Shown here one piece after another: positions 36,942 through 48,400 of a DNA stretch of 64,000 nt (position 1 is the stretch's first letter; the number at the start of each line of letters is the position of its first letter). Source of the stretch: Kazachstania africana CBS 2517. Its lineage: Eukaryota > Ascomycota > Saccharomycetes > Saccharomycetales > Saccharomycetaceae. Location: the NCBI RefSeq assembly GCF_000304475.1, contig NC_018946.1, positions 1 to 64,000 on the forward strand. Reading direction: 5' to 3'. A program made the translations under genes and the position numbers. The notes below the pieces were generated by a model, which was not told where the DNA came from, ran no database searches, and saw only the letters and a program-made list of their open reading frames with translations.

Positions 36942-37310
36942 TCGCTCTTAATCAAAGCGGTGGGAGACCAGAGTCTTCTATAGCTCTATCTGCTAAAGAA
37001 GATACTACGAGTTACATCAGGACAAATTATACTAGATGTTCGAATACAGATGGTGGCTACCTTTATGTTTAAACGGAATGATAGCTCTTCCGTAAAAACA
37101 ATGATATTGAATGCTGGACATAAAATGACGGTTGCGTAAGACCATACTGCGAGATATTCTTATATAGGAAGGTAGAACTATTACTGCTTAAACTTATATG
37201 TAATTCATGAACGTCTAATCAGTAGCTTTATTTCAGTAAATCAACGAGTATATACCGCCAAGTACCTCGCAGTTTCGGAAAAGTTTGAATTACATATTCT
37301 ATGTATAGGT
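36942..37310 (-). promoter_or_regulatory. Family-A promoter relic
   Basis: Matches 8451-8660 upstream of copy 1, including 'ggccaatcgctctta', the 'ccagagtct' element, a 'ttatata' box near 37160 and 'tttatttcagtaaa' near 37226. An insertion of about 100 bases (about 37020-37130) separates the two halves. Confidence 0.65.
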
Positions 37311-37909
37311 GATGATATTTTCTACGCTACGTTCTATGGCGCACTTAGTGACCAATCATATCTAAAAAAGCAGCAATGTCTTACTCTCGAGGATTTGCTC
37401 AGTGTGTTATGCGTTCCTTTCTCCAGTACTAAAAGTTCCGAATCGAGGCAAAAGGCAATAGGCACCTTCCGAAAGTGAGTGTATTGTATCGCGAAAACGT
37501 AAATATGAAAAATATTGCCAAGAAAATAACGGATACTCCGGCATTCTTGCCTATAAAATAAAGTTATTTTTTTGCTGATCGAAACTGAAAAGGCAATTTA
37601 AAGGGAGAAAAGCACACCGTTACACACGTTTTATGTTCCAAGTCCTTCACTCTTAACAATAGAAATATATCGCCCGAGTTTTAATCAAAATTTTAGAGCC
37701 ATGCACATCTTTTTTTATATTGCTCTTTTAAAACAGGCTTACAGAGTTCTTGGTCAGTACTCATTAGTTTGTAGTCTATAAAGTACGTGTCCTTATCTGA
37801 CTCAAAAGTAGTCTCTTAGCTGCCATCGAAATAATTCCATAACTTTTTTGAATCGATTCTGAATTGTGTCTGGTATTACTTATTCCATTTTCTCTATTGG
37901 CCAGTCCAA
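37311..37909 (+). promoter_or_regulatory. Upstream region of the ELO3-like gene
   Basis: Non-coding. A TATAAAG box at 37778-37784 lies about 130 bases before the ATG at 37910. Confidence 0.45.
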
Positions 37910-38917
37910 ATGGATCAACTAGTTTATGAAATCACTCACAAAGTTGTGAACAACACTATTACATCTGACCTTCAAACGCACTGGATCCGGTACCACAGTC
38001 CATCTATTGATCATCCATTTGGTTTAGAACTATGGCCAATACTTTCAAAAACATTTGAAGGCATTGTTGGGTACCCAGCTGAAAATTTCGACTTCGTCCG
38101 CCATGAAACGTTCATGGCAACAGGCTATCATGCTATTGCTGTCGTCATCTTTTATTACATTTTTATTTTGGGGGGTCAAGTAATATTAAGAAAGTTGAAC
38201 GTTATTCACTTCAGGCTAAACTTTTTTTTCCAACTTCACAATCTACTTCTAACCACTCTATCCTACATTCTTTTACTTCTAATGATGGAGCAACTAATTC
38301 CTATGGTCTACTATAATGGATTATTCTCGTCTATTTGTTCCAAAAATGCCTTCACCCCAAAATTGATTACTTTATACTATCTGAATTACATTACTAAATT
38401 TGTTGAATTGATTGATACAATTTTCTTGATGCTAAAGCGAAAGAAGCTGCAATTTTTGCACCTATATCATCATGGCGTTACTCCTTTGCTATGCTACACA
38501 CAATTAGTTGGTCACATTTCTGTTGAGTGGGTCGTTATTGTTTTGAATTTAGCTATTCACGTTTTTATGTATTGGTATTACTTCTTGAATTCATGTGGAT
38601 TCAAAGTTTGGTGGAAGAAATGGCTGACTAGATTTCAGATTATTCAATTCATGATTGATTTATCTTTTGGATATTTCGCTACTTACAATGGTTTTGTTGC
38701 GGTATATCTGGCTGATCTCTTGCCCTACAAAGGTTCTTGTTATGGTACTGGGATGGCTGCCATATATGGTAACTCAATATTAACGTCCTATCTATTTTTG
38801 TTTATTTCATTCTACATGTCTACTTACAATATGCGTGATAAAAAGGCTCGCGGCAATAGCCTCGTTGCCAATGTCGCTTCCTCAAAATTCATCGAAAGTA
38901 CAGCCGGAGTTTGTTAA
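37910..38917 (+). CDS. Fatty-acid elongase, ELO3-like
   Basis: A 335-residue polytopic ER membrane protein of the ELO family, which performs the condensing step of very-long-chain fatty acid synthesis. The catalytic histidine box is present as HLYHH at residues 184-188 (family form HxxHH). The surrounding blocks [15 protein letters not shown] and TRFQIIQF match the family, and the N-terminal [13 protein letters not shown] and GYPAENFDF are closest to yeast Elo3, which makes C24-C26 acids for sphingolipids. About seven hydrophobic segments are visible. The usual HTYHHGATA reads HLYHHGVTP here, and the C-terminus is short with no obvious lysine-based ER-retention signal (it ends STAGVC). This looks like a diverged extra copy rather than the housekeeping gene. 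Confidence 0.95.
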   Translation: MDQLVYEITHKVVNNTITSDLQTHWIRYHSPSIDHPFGLELWPILSKTFEGIVGYPAENFDFVRHETFMATGYHAIAVVIFYYIFILGGQVILRKLNVIHFRLNFFFQLHNLLLTTLSYILLLLMMEQLIPMVYYNGLFSSICSKNAFTPKLITLYYLNYITKFVELIDTIFLMLKRKKLQFLHLYHHGVTPLLCYTQLVGHISVEWVVIVLNLAIHVFMYWYYFLNSCGFKVWWKKWLTRFQIIQFMIDLSFGYFATYNGFVAVYLADLLPYKGSCYGTGMAAIYGNSILTSYLFLFISFYMSTYNMRDKKARGNSLVANVASSKFIESTAGVC

Positions 38918-39625
38918 AATACGAATAGCCATGTCTATAGAAAATTTTAATAACATCAAAGCTATTATTTTCACTCCATACAAATTTGTTTAAAATTATT
39001 ATGTACAAGCATAAAGCATATTAATATTTAGGTATCCTCCTCTCAATTTTTTTTAATATATTGGAGAAGTAATTTTTTAAGAGATTTTTAGCTTGGAACA
39101 GCTTAATAAATTATATTTATACTGTCTTTTCCTGTTTTGAAGAAGTTTGCATTACGTTTGAGCTTCACGTTTTTGCCTGTATCACATCTAAACACACTTT
39201 TTGTTAAGGGTCTAATATATTGAACTTTGATCATTTTCATGTGTAGCAAGAATCGATATTTTATTAGGTTCACTGTTTGGAATAGTTTAAGTATGGATTT
39301 AATCAAACAACTTGACATAAATCTGGAGACTAAAAAGGTCATCCCAGTTTCAGAACTTGATTGTTGTCACAGCTCCTTTTTCTGGGACGCTTCGGAATTT
39401 CAACTAGTTTGTTCTATTATTTTACCTTGATTTTTAAAAGATATCGATTTTTTTTATGTGATAGCAATACATTTGTAAATGTGTCAAATGCGCTAAGCAT
39501 TAATTTATTATTGATCCTGCCTTCATTAATTTTGAGTATATAAATGGAATAGATGCTAATAGTTTCTTCGAAGCGCTCGTAGTTACAGGACCTCATTCGG
39601 ATTCCTTTACTATTGGCAGGAAATT
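38918..39625. other. Intergenic with a TATA box
   Basis: 3' flank of the elongase. A TATATAAA at 39537-39544 precedes the frame at 39626. No other gene is recognised. Confidence 0.4.
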
Positions 39626-39995
39626 ATGGAACCAATATATGGCATATTGAGCCATTTCCTTGGTGAATCAATGAAGCACAAATACGGAATATCTCGTCAG
39701 CATACAGATTTTTCGGATGAGTTAAAATTTCCAATCAAGACAAGAAAATCAGGCACCATGTTCGAAGCACTTCGAAAAGGAAAAAGGAGAAAGGAACGAC
39801 TTGAAAGCCATTTTAGAGAATACAGGATTCTCGATGGAGGAAATATTAATAGTGTTCAACCTTTACATTCAATCAGCAAAAAAGTTAAAAAGAGTAATCT
39901 TCTTGGAAAATATCCACACAAGAATTAACCTCATCGTGAAGAAAATGGGGAGTAATTTTGTTATAGAGCCGGATAGATTTTTCTTCGTATTCTAA
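39626..39995 (+). pseudogene. Unrecognised short protein, probably frameshifted
   Basis: An ATG at 39626 lies about 85 bases after a TATA box. The first frame is protein-like for about 58 codons (to near 39800, Lys/Arg-rich). It is then better continued in a second frame (39801-39995) that reads ILENTGFSMEEILIVFNLY and AKKLKRV before ending in IEPDRFFFVF. Joined, it would be about 120 residues. The second part loosely recalls the first helices of a cyclin box, but this is too weak to name. The length and the frame change suggest a gene remnant. Confidence 0.3.
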
Positions 39996-40253
39996 TATTT
40001 GTATGATTTTGAAGCAACCCAGTCAAACATATCTTCTTCCGTTTATAAGAGGATATCTTACTTTGCTGACGTGTCGTTTGAGACCATAATTTTGAGATTG
40101 TTTTGGCATACATGCGTAGTGGGAACCCAGCTCCGTATTGCTAAATGTTCAGTTTGAAAATGTGCTAATAGTTCGGTCATATCTAGATTTTTCTTTCATT
40201 TAGACACTTCGACACAGGACTTTGCGCCCCGGTCATTACGTCGTTTCTATCGG

Positions 40254-40261
40254 TATATAAA
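40254..40261 (+). promoter_or_regulatory. TATA box of the GUP1-like gene
   Basis: TATATAAA about 140 bases before the ATG at 40399. A second box, TATAAAAT, lies nearer, at about 40356-40363. Confidence 0.5.
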
Positions 40262-40398
40262 ATTCTGGCAATGTGTCCCAGCTTTTCTTTACACACTCTT
40301 TTTCGATAATTTTGAAATGTTTCAATATAAATTCTTCTTCAGTACCGCAGAAGTCTATAAAATAGACATTTTGAAGACTATCAAGTCAACAATCAGAC

Positions 40399-42177
40399 AT
40401 GTTCGATAAATTGCTGGATAATGTACGATATTTCTTTTCTCCAGAAGCATTGGATGCTCGTATTGAGCCAGACTTCGAGTTTATTGCTGCAAATAAAAGA
40501 AATGGGCACATATCACCGCCTTTATGGGATACCTTCGAATTCAGATTTTACTACGTCGGTTTCGCCATCATCGTTCCATTCATGTTTAGAACAGTTATAC
40601 ATGTTACGAATGAATCCAATGAGAATTACAATAAGTTTGAAAGATACCTCTCTAAAGGCTGGTTGTTCGGAAGAAAAGTAGACCATAGCGATATCCAGTA
40701 TAAATTTCTCAGGGAACATTTTTTCCCAATGTTGAAAATAATTGCTGTATATCTTGCTATTAGGAGGGCTACAGCATTTATCTCTAGGAGCATCACAAGA
40801 TTGAGATTTGACTCTATTTTTGGACTGATCTTTGTCTTTGGTCTGCATGGTGTCAATGCCTTTAAAATTTTCTTTCATATGATAATAATGTATGCTACTG
40901 TGCATGTCTTCCAAAGTACAAGGCCGGTTGCAACTGTCTTAACCTGGGCATATGGAATAACTAGTTTGTTTTTAAATTCAAAATTCAGAAGCTATTCTTT
41001 TGGAGATTTTTCTACATTGTTAAGACCGCTGGACAGTCTTCCTACAGGAACAATTAAAAGGTGGGATGCTTTTTACAATTTTGCTTTATTGCGATTACTG
41101 AGTTATACATTTGATTACCTAGAAAATTTAGACAATCGAAGAAGGAAAGTTACCACAACAAGAACTGCATACGGCCTTGACACACACGTAGCTAAGCGAA
41201 GAGAGAAATGGTCTAGAAACAATAGATCAGCATCCAAGAAAAGTCATAATCCTCATAAAGTCGTAACCTTGAATGAAAGAGAAAGATTAGTGGCTCCATT
41301 AAGTATTGAAGAATACAACTTTTTTAACTTCACTTCATACATACTTTATGCCCCACTTTTCATTGCTGGTCCCATTATTACCTACAATGATTACATTTAT
41401 CAGTCATATCATACATTGCCTTCAATCAATATCAAACGAATTTCAATATATATGCTAAGATTCATAGTAATAGTATTGACGATGGAAGTTTTTTCACATT
41501 ACATATATGTAGATGCAGCTTCCAAAGTTATGGCATGGGAACATAATACACCGTTTGAATTATCGATGATTGGATTATTCATCCTAAATATAACATCTTT
41601 TAAAATGACGATTGTCTGGAGGTTTTTTCGACTGTGGGCCTTGGTTGACGGGATTGATGCTCCAGAAAATATGATTCGATTAATAGATAACAACTACAGT
41701 ACTCAAGGATTTTGGAGGGCATGGCATCGTTCCTATAATAAATGGCTTATCCGTTATGTATACGTTCCATTAGGTGGCTCACATCGAAGGGTTGTGGCAT
41801 GTTTAGCAATTTTCACGTTTGTTGCCATCTGGCACGATATCCAACTCCATCTTTTAAAGTGGGGCTGGCTAATTGTTTTATCATTTTTGCCAGAGATGAT
41901 TTTGGTCAAGTCGTTCACATCCTACAAACACAAATGGTGGTACAGGTACATATCCGCCCTGGGAGGGGTAATAAACATTTGGATAATGATGATAGCCAAT
42001 TTGTTTGGGTACTGTATAGGATACGAAGGTACTGTCGGTATGTTACATGATATGTTTTGCACCATGTCTGGTTTCGTCTATTTCGTTATAACTACATATT
42101 GTTTAGGTTACACGGTTTTGATTATGTTTGAGCTAAGAGAAGACGAAAAAAGGCGTGGTATTAATCTAAAGTGTTGA
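40399..42177 (+). CDS. GUP1-type MBOAT O-acyltransferase
   Basis: A 592-residue polytopic membrane protein. The MBOAT core is clear: FWRAWHRSYNKWLIRYVYVP near 435-454, then AIWHDIQLHLLKWGW with the putative catalytic His479. The C-terminus ends in NLKC, like the YLKC end of yeast Gup1. An upstream block APLFIAGPIITYN is also typical, and a basic hydrophilic loop lies near residues 245-300. In yeast, Gup1 works in the ER and remodels GPI-anchor lipids by adding a C26 acyl chain; Gup2 is its paralogue. The length is slightly above that of Gup1 and within the family range. Its neighbour is a very-long-chain elongase, so the two could act in the same lipid supply, though yeast genes are not operonic and this may be chance. 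Confidence 0.95.
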   Translation: MFDKLLDNVRYFFSPEALDARIEPDFEFIAANKRNGHISPPLWDTFEFRFYYVGFAIIVPFMFRTVIHVTNESNENYNKFERYLSKGWLFGRKVDHSDIQYKFLREHFFPMLKIIAVYLAIRRATAFISRSITRLRFDSIFGLIFVFGLHGVNAFKIFFHMIIMYATVHVFQSTRPVATVLTWAYGITSLFLNSKFRSYSFGDFSTLLRPLDSLPTGTIKRWDAFYNFALLRLLSYTFDYLENLDNRRRKVTTTRTAYGLDTHVAKRREKWSRNNRSASKKSHNPHKVVTLNERERLVAPLSIEEYNFFNFTSYILYAPLFIAGPIITYNDYIYQSYHTLPSINIKRISIYMLRFIVIVLTMEVFSHYIYVDAASKVMAWEHNTPFELSMIGLFILNITSFKMTIVWRFFRLWALVDGIDAPENMIRLIDNNYSTQGFWRAWHRSYNKWLIRYVYVPLGGSHRRVVACLAIFTFVAIWHDIQLHLLKWGWLIVLSFLPEMILVKSFTSYKHKWWYRYISALGGVINIWIMMIANLFGYCIGYEGTVGMLHDMFCTMSGFVYFVITTYCLGYTVLIMFELREDEKRRGINLKC

Positions 42178-43581
42178 GTTTTCATTAAATTTAAGCCTAC
42201 ATGAAGGCGTGTAACATGAATGTATATTTATTCATTGTTGATCGAAGACTCAATTCGCACAAAATCAATTTTATTTACTACCACTTTTCTCAGAAAGGAG
42301 ACTAAAATACTGTATAAGAGCGAAAAATGGATTAATAATAATGTGGTTTTCTTATTTAAAAGCATATATATGGTTACTCCTCTTCATAAGTAATGCAATG
42401 GAGGTGAAAAACTGGCTCCACTTGTCTGTCAAGAACTTCTTACCGTCCATTGAGATGAAGAACTAACATATGTTCCTAAAAAGTTTTTGTCCTCCAAGCA
42501 GCCTAAGTAAATTATATTTCATGTTGCTCTATTTATCATAATTTTCTCGATAAAAATAATGAGTAAAATACATTCGTATACATTTGATGTTGAAATTCTT
42601 ACTTTCTATTTGTCGGCTAAGTCAGTGATACGCATTGGGTAAGTTGCACGTTCGGGTGACAGAATGCCAGCTTTCTACTCTTCTGTTTAACGTGCACGTT
42701 CAATATTACATCTCATTCAGTTTCCAATAATATGATCCTAACTTTTTATGCAATGTCTCGTAATAATGATTTATTTCAAATAGTCTCTGTTATTCCTACA
42801 GGAAGCTAAAATATATATTGCCAGCCTCGATTAACATTGCTTCGTGGGAGTAGTAGCAGACGATTAGTTTTCCGGGTAGATTGTTCGTAAAGCAATGGAA
42901 TTATTTATGAAACTCGGTTTATGATTGACATAAAATCGGTAGCAGGTCAAAAGGTCGATATGTCTTATTTTTTGAGCCATTATCTTTGAATAAAATACAG
43001 ATATCAGGAGCATTCAATTTAACTGTTATATGAAAGGTAGTATTTTATCATGCTTCCAATATATATGTTATCTGGATCTATCAGAAGGAAAGTTCAAGAT
43101 ATCTCTTTTCAGCAAACATTTTGAAAGTGTTTTCATAAGTAACACTGATAAGTAAAAGAATAATTACTTACATAAATTAGGCCAATAACTTAATACCATT
43201 ATTCGTATTTTATATGTCCGGCTAGTTCTCATATACATCTCATTGAAGACACATATTTAAAAAGAGCTGGATGGTACAGTAACTTCCCAGATCCAAACGG
43301 AAGCGGTTCAAATAGGCGTGCGTACAATGAAAAACTGCAGTAGCATGTGTGGAGCCACCTTGCTGTTTGTATCAAGGTTTGCACAAAGGGAAATTAGTCT
43401 CCCAAGTTTACAATAACCTAAGTTGAGTATACAAACAAAAAAAAGTTCTGCAGTTGGGAGAATATAAAGAACTAAAAGTTAATTACAAATGGATATAATA
43501 GTAATTATATAACAGAAAAATTAGAAAATATGAAAATACAAAAGGGTCACGGAAAAAGAACATTGGTATCATAGTTATCTC
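42178..43581. other. Intergenic, convergent 3' ends
   Basis: Between the 3' ends of the GUP1-like gene (plus) and the repeat protein (minus). No frame of interest. A short inverted pair, GCACGTT and AACGTGC, lies near 42646-42697. Confidence 0.5.
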
Positions 43582-45393
43582 TTAGATTATTAACATTAAC
43601 AAAAAGAAAACATTAAAACAGGCGTTGAATAAACTCCCACCCAAAGTACCAGCCGATCCAGCGTAACTTGAAACCAAAACTGAACTCTCGATAGCGCAAC
43701 TGGTGGTGGAACCAGAAGTGACAGTAGTGGTGTACTTAGACTCAGCATGAGTGTCATCTGTAATTATAGTAGATTGTGTAGTGTACGTAGAACCGGCAGA
43801 GTCAGTGGTCGTGTAGTCAGAGACTGTGGCAGTATAAGTGGTGGAACCAGAGCTTAGAGTAGTAGTGTATTCAGAGCCGCCAGTCGTAGATTCAGATCCA
43901 GAAAGCGTGGATACGATTGTATACGTGGTGTAGTCAGATCCAGCACTGTTCGTAGTGTCGTAGTCAGATACCAGAGCAGTGATGGTTGAGGAACCAGAGC
44001 TGAGAGTAGTAGTGTATTCAGAGCCGCCAGTCGTAGATTCAGATCCAGAAAGCGTGGATACGATTGTATACGTGGTGTAGTCGGAGCCAGCACTGTTCGT
44101 AGTGTCGTAGTCAGATACCAGAGCAGTGATGGTTGAGGAACCAGAGCTGAGAGTAGTAGTGTATTCAGAGCCGCCAGTCGTAGATTCAGATCCAGAAAGC
44201 GTGGATACGATTGTATACGTGGTGTAGTCAGATCCAGCACTGTTCGTAGTGTCGTAGTCAGATACCAGAGCAGTGATGGTTGAGGAACCAGAGCTGAGAG
44301 TAGTAGTGTATTCAGAGCCGCCAGTCGTAGATTCAGATCCAGAAAGCGTGGATACGATTGTATACGTGGTGTAGTCAGATCCAGCACTGTTCGTAGTGTC
44401 GTAGTCAGATACCAGAGCAGTGATGGTTGAGGAACCAGAGCTGAGAGTAGTAGTGTATTCAGAGCCGCCAGTCGTAGATTCAGATCCAGTAAGCGTGGAG
44501 AGGATTGTATACGTGGTGTAGTCGGAGCCAGCACTGTTCGTAGTGTCGTAGTCAGATACCAGAGCAGTGATGGTTGAGGAACCAGAGCTGAGAGTAGTAG
44601 TGTATTCAGAGCCAGCGCCGTTGGTAGTGTCGTGGTCAGATACCAAAGTGCTAGTAGTAGAAGAACCAGAACTCACAATGGAGGTATATTCTGCTCCACT
44701 TGAAACGGAGGAAACCACCCAAGATGAGCTTGAGCTTGAGATAGAAATACTCGTGGACTCACTTGCAGTTGATGGCATGACCGTAGATGACGCAGAACTT
44801 TGAGTAGTACTCGTCGAAGAAATATCTGCTATCGAACAAGAACCGGAAGTGATGGTGGTAGTACAGTCATAAATAACTGAGGTATAAATGTGATTATCTT
44901 CTGTCGAAGTAGTAGATGTACTGTCATCGGCCGCTTCAGAAGTGAATAGTGATTTCCAGCTCTTATAAACAACACCTGAAGTCGTCGATGTATACTCAGA
45001 AACGACTTCACCGTAAGTTTTACCTTCAGAAGTAACAGTAACAGTGTAAACTGGATTTTCCGTAGTGGTAACGACGCTGTTAATGCAATAACTGGAACCA
45101 CTTTCATCAGTTGTAGTCATAGCGGTAACGATAGCAGTAGCAATACACGCAGAAACAGTGGTTGTGGCTGTCATACCTGATCTAGTAACTTCAGCTTCAA
45201 TAAGGGACTCGACGATGTACTGAGTTGTAGTTTTACCCTCTGAGTTGGTTGTAACTAGCTCAGAAACAACTGCGGTGGCAGTTGTGATCAGGTCTTCGTA
45301 TGTAGTTGTAAATACTGCACCTTCAGCTCTAACGAAGAGCAAAAGATGTAATAGCAGAACCAAAGATCGACTTGCATGTTTGAAGGAAATCAT
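43582..45393 (-). CDS. GPI-anchored Ser/Thr-rich cell-wall protein with tandem repeats
   Basis: A 603-residue protein. Residues 1-23 are a signal peptide (SLVLLLHLLLFVRA). A conserved-looking domain of about 190 residues with scattered cysteines follows, then Ser/Thr-rich stalk sequence. Five tandem 49-residue units (GGSEYTTTLSSGSS..., DNA period 147 bp) occupy roughly the 270-515 region. The C-terminus has a small-residue stretch (SYAGSAG) and a terminal hydrophobic tail (FFLLMLII), as needed for GPI attachment. Such proteins are heavily O-mannosylated wall mannoproteins, often adhesins. I do not recognise the N-terminal domain as a known adhesin domain. The promoter has a TATA box about 95 bases upstream. 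Confidence 0.9.
   Translation of the reverse strand: MISFKHASRSLVLLLHLLLFVRAEGAVFTTTYEDLITTATAVVSELVTTNSEGKTTTQYIVESLIEAEVTRSGMTATTTVSACIATAIVTAMTTTDESGSSYCINSVVTTTENPVYTVTVTSEGKTYGEVVSEYTSTTSGVVYKSWKSLFTSEAADDSTSTTSTEDNHIYTSVIYDCTTTITSGSCSIADISSTSTTQSSASSTVMPSTASESTSISISSSSSSWVVSSVSSGAEYTSIVSSGSSTTSTLVSDHDTTNGAGSEYTTTLSSGSSTITALVSDYDTTNSAGSDYTTYTILSTLTGSESTTGGSEYTTTLSSGSSTITALVSDYDTTNSAGSDYTTYTIVSTLSGSESTTGGSEYTTTLSSGSSTITALVSDYDTTNSAGSDYTTYTIVSTLSGSESTTGGSEYTTTLSSGSSTITALVSDYDTTNSAGSDYTTYTIVSTLSGSESTTGGSEYTTTLSSGSSTITALVSDYDTTNSAGSDYTTYTIVSTLSGSESTTGGSEYTTTLSSGSTTYTATVSDYTTTDSAGSTYTTQSTIITDDTHAESKYTTTVTSGSTTSCAIESSVLVSSYAGSAGTLGGSLFNACFNVFFLLMLII
43861..44595. repeat. Five tandem 147-bp coding repeats
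   Basis: Units begin at 43861, 44008, 44155, 44302 and 44449 with constant spacing, and a partial unit follows at 44596. They are nearly identical; the unit nearest the 5' end of the gene differs most (for example 'ccagtaagcgtggagagg' instead of 'ccagaaagcgtggatacg'). The reading frame is kept because 147 is divisible by 3. Repeat number is expected to vary between strains. Confidence 0.95.
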
Positions 45394-45486
45394 GGCGGTA
45401 AATCTTCGGAATTCTTTTACTGTAGGTTAACAAAATTAGGCTGAATGTACTGAAGAATGGAAAAGAAATATAATTTCAGGTTCTAC

Positions 45487-45494
45487 TATTTATA
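45487..45494 (-). promoter_or_regulatory. TATA box of the repeat cell-wall gene
   Basis: TATAAATA on the minus strand, 94 bases before the ATG at 45393. Confidence 0.5.
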
Positions 45495-48400
45495 CCTTTC
45501 CAACACCTTCGTTTTTCGGACAATTGGGAGATTTTATTATTTTTTATTCAAATGAAAGGGATGTTTAAATGATTGATTGCTAGATTGGGTGGCTGGCTAT
45601 CCACGCTCTAACATTATGAGAGCTTTTTGCGCCACTTGTAATGACTAATGAACATTAATGGCACGGCTTAAAATAGCGAGATTCAACTTGCCAGGATACT
45701 TCCTATGGCATGGTTCGTGCACAATATTTCTTGAAAGGCAAACATAGTTGCTCTTAGGCGTCGTTCATAGTGGAACGTTTCAGCAATAGTATGAAGGATC
45801 CAAAGCAGGCATAGCAGTGTTTTGTAAAATGGTGTGACAAGAAATTCGCGTGCAATCATTTGCTTAATCTCGATGTAATATGAAAAGCAATTAGTTTACC
45901 GGTCTTAAAAGAACATTGACAATTAGACTTATCGGCCAGTGCCGTCGACGGCTAGATACACCTGAGATTATTGGAAAAATTATTTGGATAAGGGAGGGAC
46001 AATAGAATCAAGATATTGCCAAGAAATTTATGTCTTAATCTAGCAAATGGACATTCGAAAAATTGCAGATCATTTATTCAAAGGAAATATAGCACCTATC
46101 AATAGCACATGTAAAAAAAATGGAAAAAGGGATGTGCAACTAGGGCTACAAACCAGTCAAAAATAGCAGTCCTTCGTAGTAAACAGGTGTGTTGGAGGAC
46201 TTTGAACCATCTAGCTCGGGTTACTTGAATTAGGGGATTAACTAAGTTAGGAATTCTCGAGAGCATTCATCAAAACTTGCGAATTTTGAGGGAGGCAATA
46301 GTAACAGTTGAAAAAGCGGAGACAGGAAAATACACGTAGAAAAAATGCGCGATAAGCGAAATCTTCCAATATGCAAAGTATTTAGCTCCTGATTATCGTC
46401 GTTTTCAGAATACATAGATGCTATGAAAATGAACGTAACCAGATTGTCTTTCCAGATTGTCTTTCGAAACAGTGAGTGAGATTTTTTGGAACGATTCTTT
46501 GTCAATATTGTTTTGGGATCAGTGTGACTGCCCACTAGAACGGAAGTAGTATTATTCAGAGAAGCGGTTGTCAGGAGGTTCTTTATGCCGCTTAAACTTC
46601 ATATTTGTGAAAGGAACTTAGCTGCTGCATGTAGAGGAGCCTGCTTAATCTTACATATTTGAGTTACAATAATGCAACAGTGAACTTGCACATAATGACC
46701 CATTTCCAGTTATCCCATTTCGGCAAAGCATGTAATTCTTACGGGTTGCTTGATTTGCCGGGAAAAATACAGAGGAGTTTTCAGAATTGGTTCCATTTTA
46801 CTAGGCTGTTTTAATCTACAACCGATATAAGATCTTAATGAAGTTCAATTGTAAAGCTCAAACTTCTCGTTTGCCAAGAATTTTTTACCAGTAACCTCCA
46901 GGAGTACTTTCTTCCCTTTCTGGTCACATCGCTTTTTTGGAGTTATCTATCCTTGACGGAAGACGTGACTGAGAGATATTTAGCCATAGAATCTTCTTGA
47001 TTAAAGAACTCACGTAATCTAATCTGACTGTGCCCTCTTACTCAGCAATTGACAATGACGCCCTGGTAAAATGGCAGCATCTACTCAATTCAAACACAGT
47101 GTGAGACTTCCTATTTTAGAGACCTCTGGTTGCGAAATAAAGAAACCACATGAATGGCCACGCAAAAATATTGCAGGGCGACCAATCCAAGTATACACCC
47201 ACACAAAAACTTACCGATCTAAGAAGCGATCGGAGACTAATGACTTGAACCTACCTTGTATATGGGGTTTCCTTGGCAAATTTTGGAAATATGATAGTTC
47301 ACAAGGCAAGTAGAACACATTTTGCTTTAAAAATACGAAGTGTAGTAGCTGAATGCCGCTCAACGCTAAAGTAGGCAATTCTTGTTGATTTCGTTCACAA
47401 GGGGCATAAACTATGATTATGTCAAAAGAGAATATGAACGTAACTGCCTTTATCTCCTGGTAAGTGAAAAGGCGGTGGCGGAGCATACAGTATGTTCTTG
47501 ATTTTATGGTTTCCTGTATCCTCTATTTTTGATGACTAGCAGCTTGCTGAATTTGGAGAATGCTATAAATTTGCTTTTTTGAAAGTCATAACTGTAGTAA
47601 CAATAGTGTAGGACAGCCGCACGAATTGTAATATGCCGCAGGATATTGTGAAGGCACTAGAAGACAATCTGTACTTTTGTCTCCATTTCAAGGTTTCACA
47701 AATTATCGATGGCACAAGCCTACATCTATTGCTTGAGTGGAATAATAGATGTGAGTTACCTCAAACAAGGAATTACTGCTATACGTTTGTTTAATTATGA
47801 CATTCCTTGGTTGGTCGCGGAACTTGTGCAATGGTACACTATCCATAGATCTATTTGTCAGCAAGGTCACCGTGCCATGGATATTATAGGCTGTGATGTT
47901 AGTGTTTTTGTATGAGTTGAATTAAAACATTAGTAGAATGTAAAAGGCAAGCGTACCGCGCTTTCAAAGTGGGATATAACGGAAGTAATTTTGTATTAAT
48001 AACAGCTTCCTTCTTCAATATCATCAATAGAAACCTAAAAATATAATTGCCTAAAGTTTTGAGTCTAGCAACTCATTTTTTGCCCTGGCTTCTGAAAGCG
48101 AATCATTTCTATTACTAAACGATTGTTTCAGTTGACTTTAATAGTTGGCTAAGAATATATTTCTTCTAAAGATTAGTACGCCGAAAGGTAGTCGTCTGAT
48201 ATTTGGTTATCTTTTGGATATTAACTTTTGGCTTTATCTTCCCATCAAATCAATTAGGTGACCATTATGAAATGACGATTAAAGGAACTTGGTCCAGGAT
48301 CAGCTTTAAGTTCCGGCCTTAGTCTAGTTCGGATAACATTTTTTTCTAGTTAATTGTCCTCAAATGTCATCACGATCCTTTTTTGTGAATGTCAAGCTCC

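Noticed and set aside
42646..42697. Inverted pair GCACGTT and AACGTGC between two 3' ends
   Set aside because: Short, isolated and between convergent genes; likely chance.
43854..44534. A 226-codon repetitive frame inside the wall-protein gene
   Set aside because: Alternate frame of the 147-bp repeats; any frame open in one unit stays open in all.
47640..47920. Two adjacent short frames with protein-like look
   Set aside because: No motif, no promoter and no related copy in the window.
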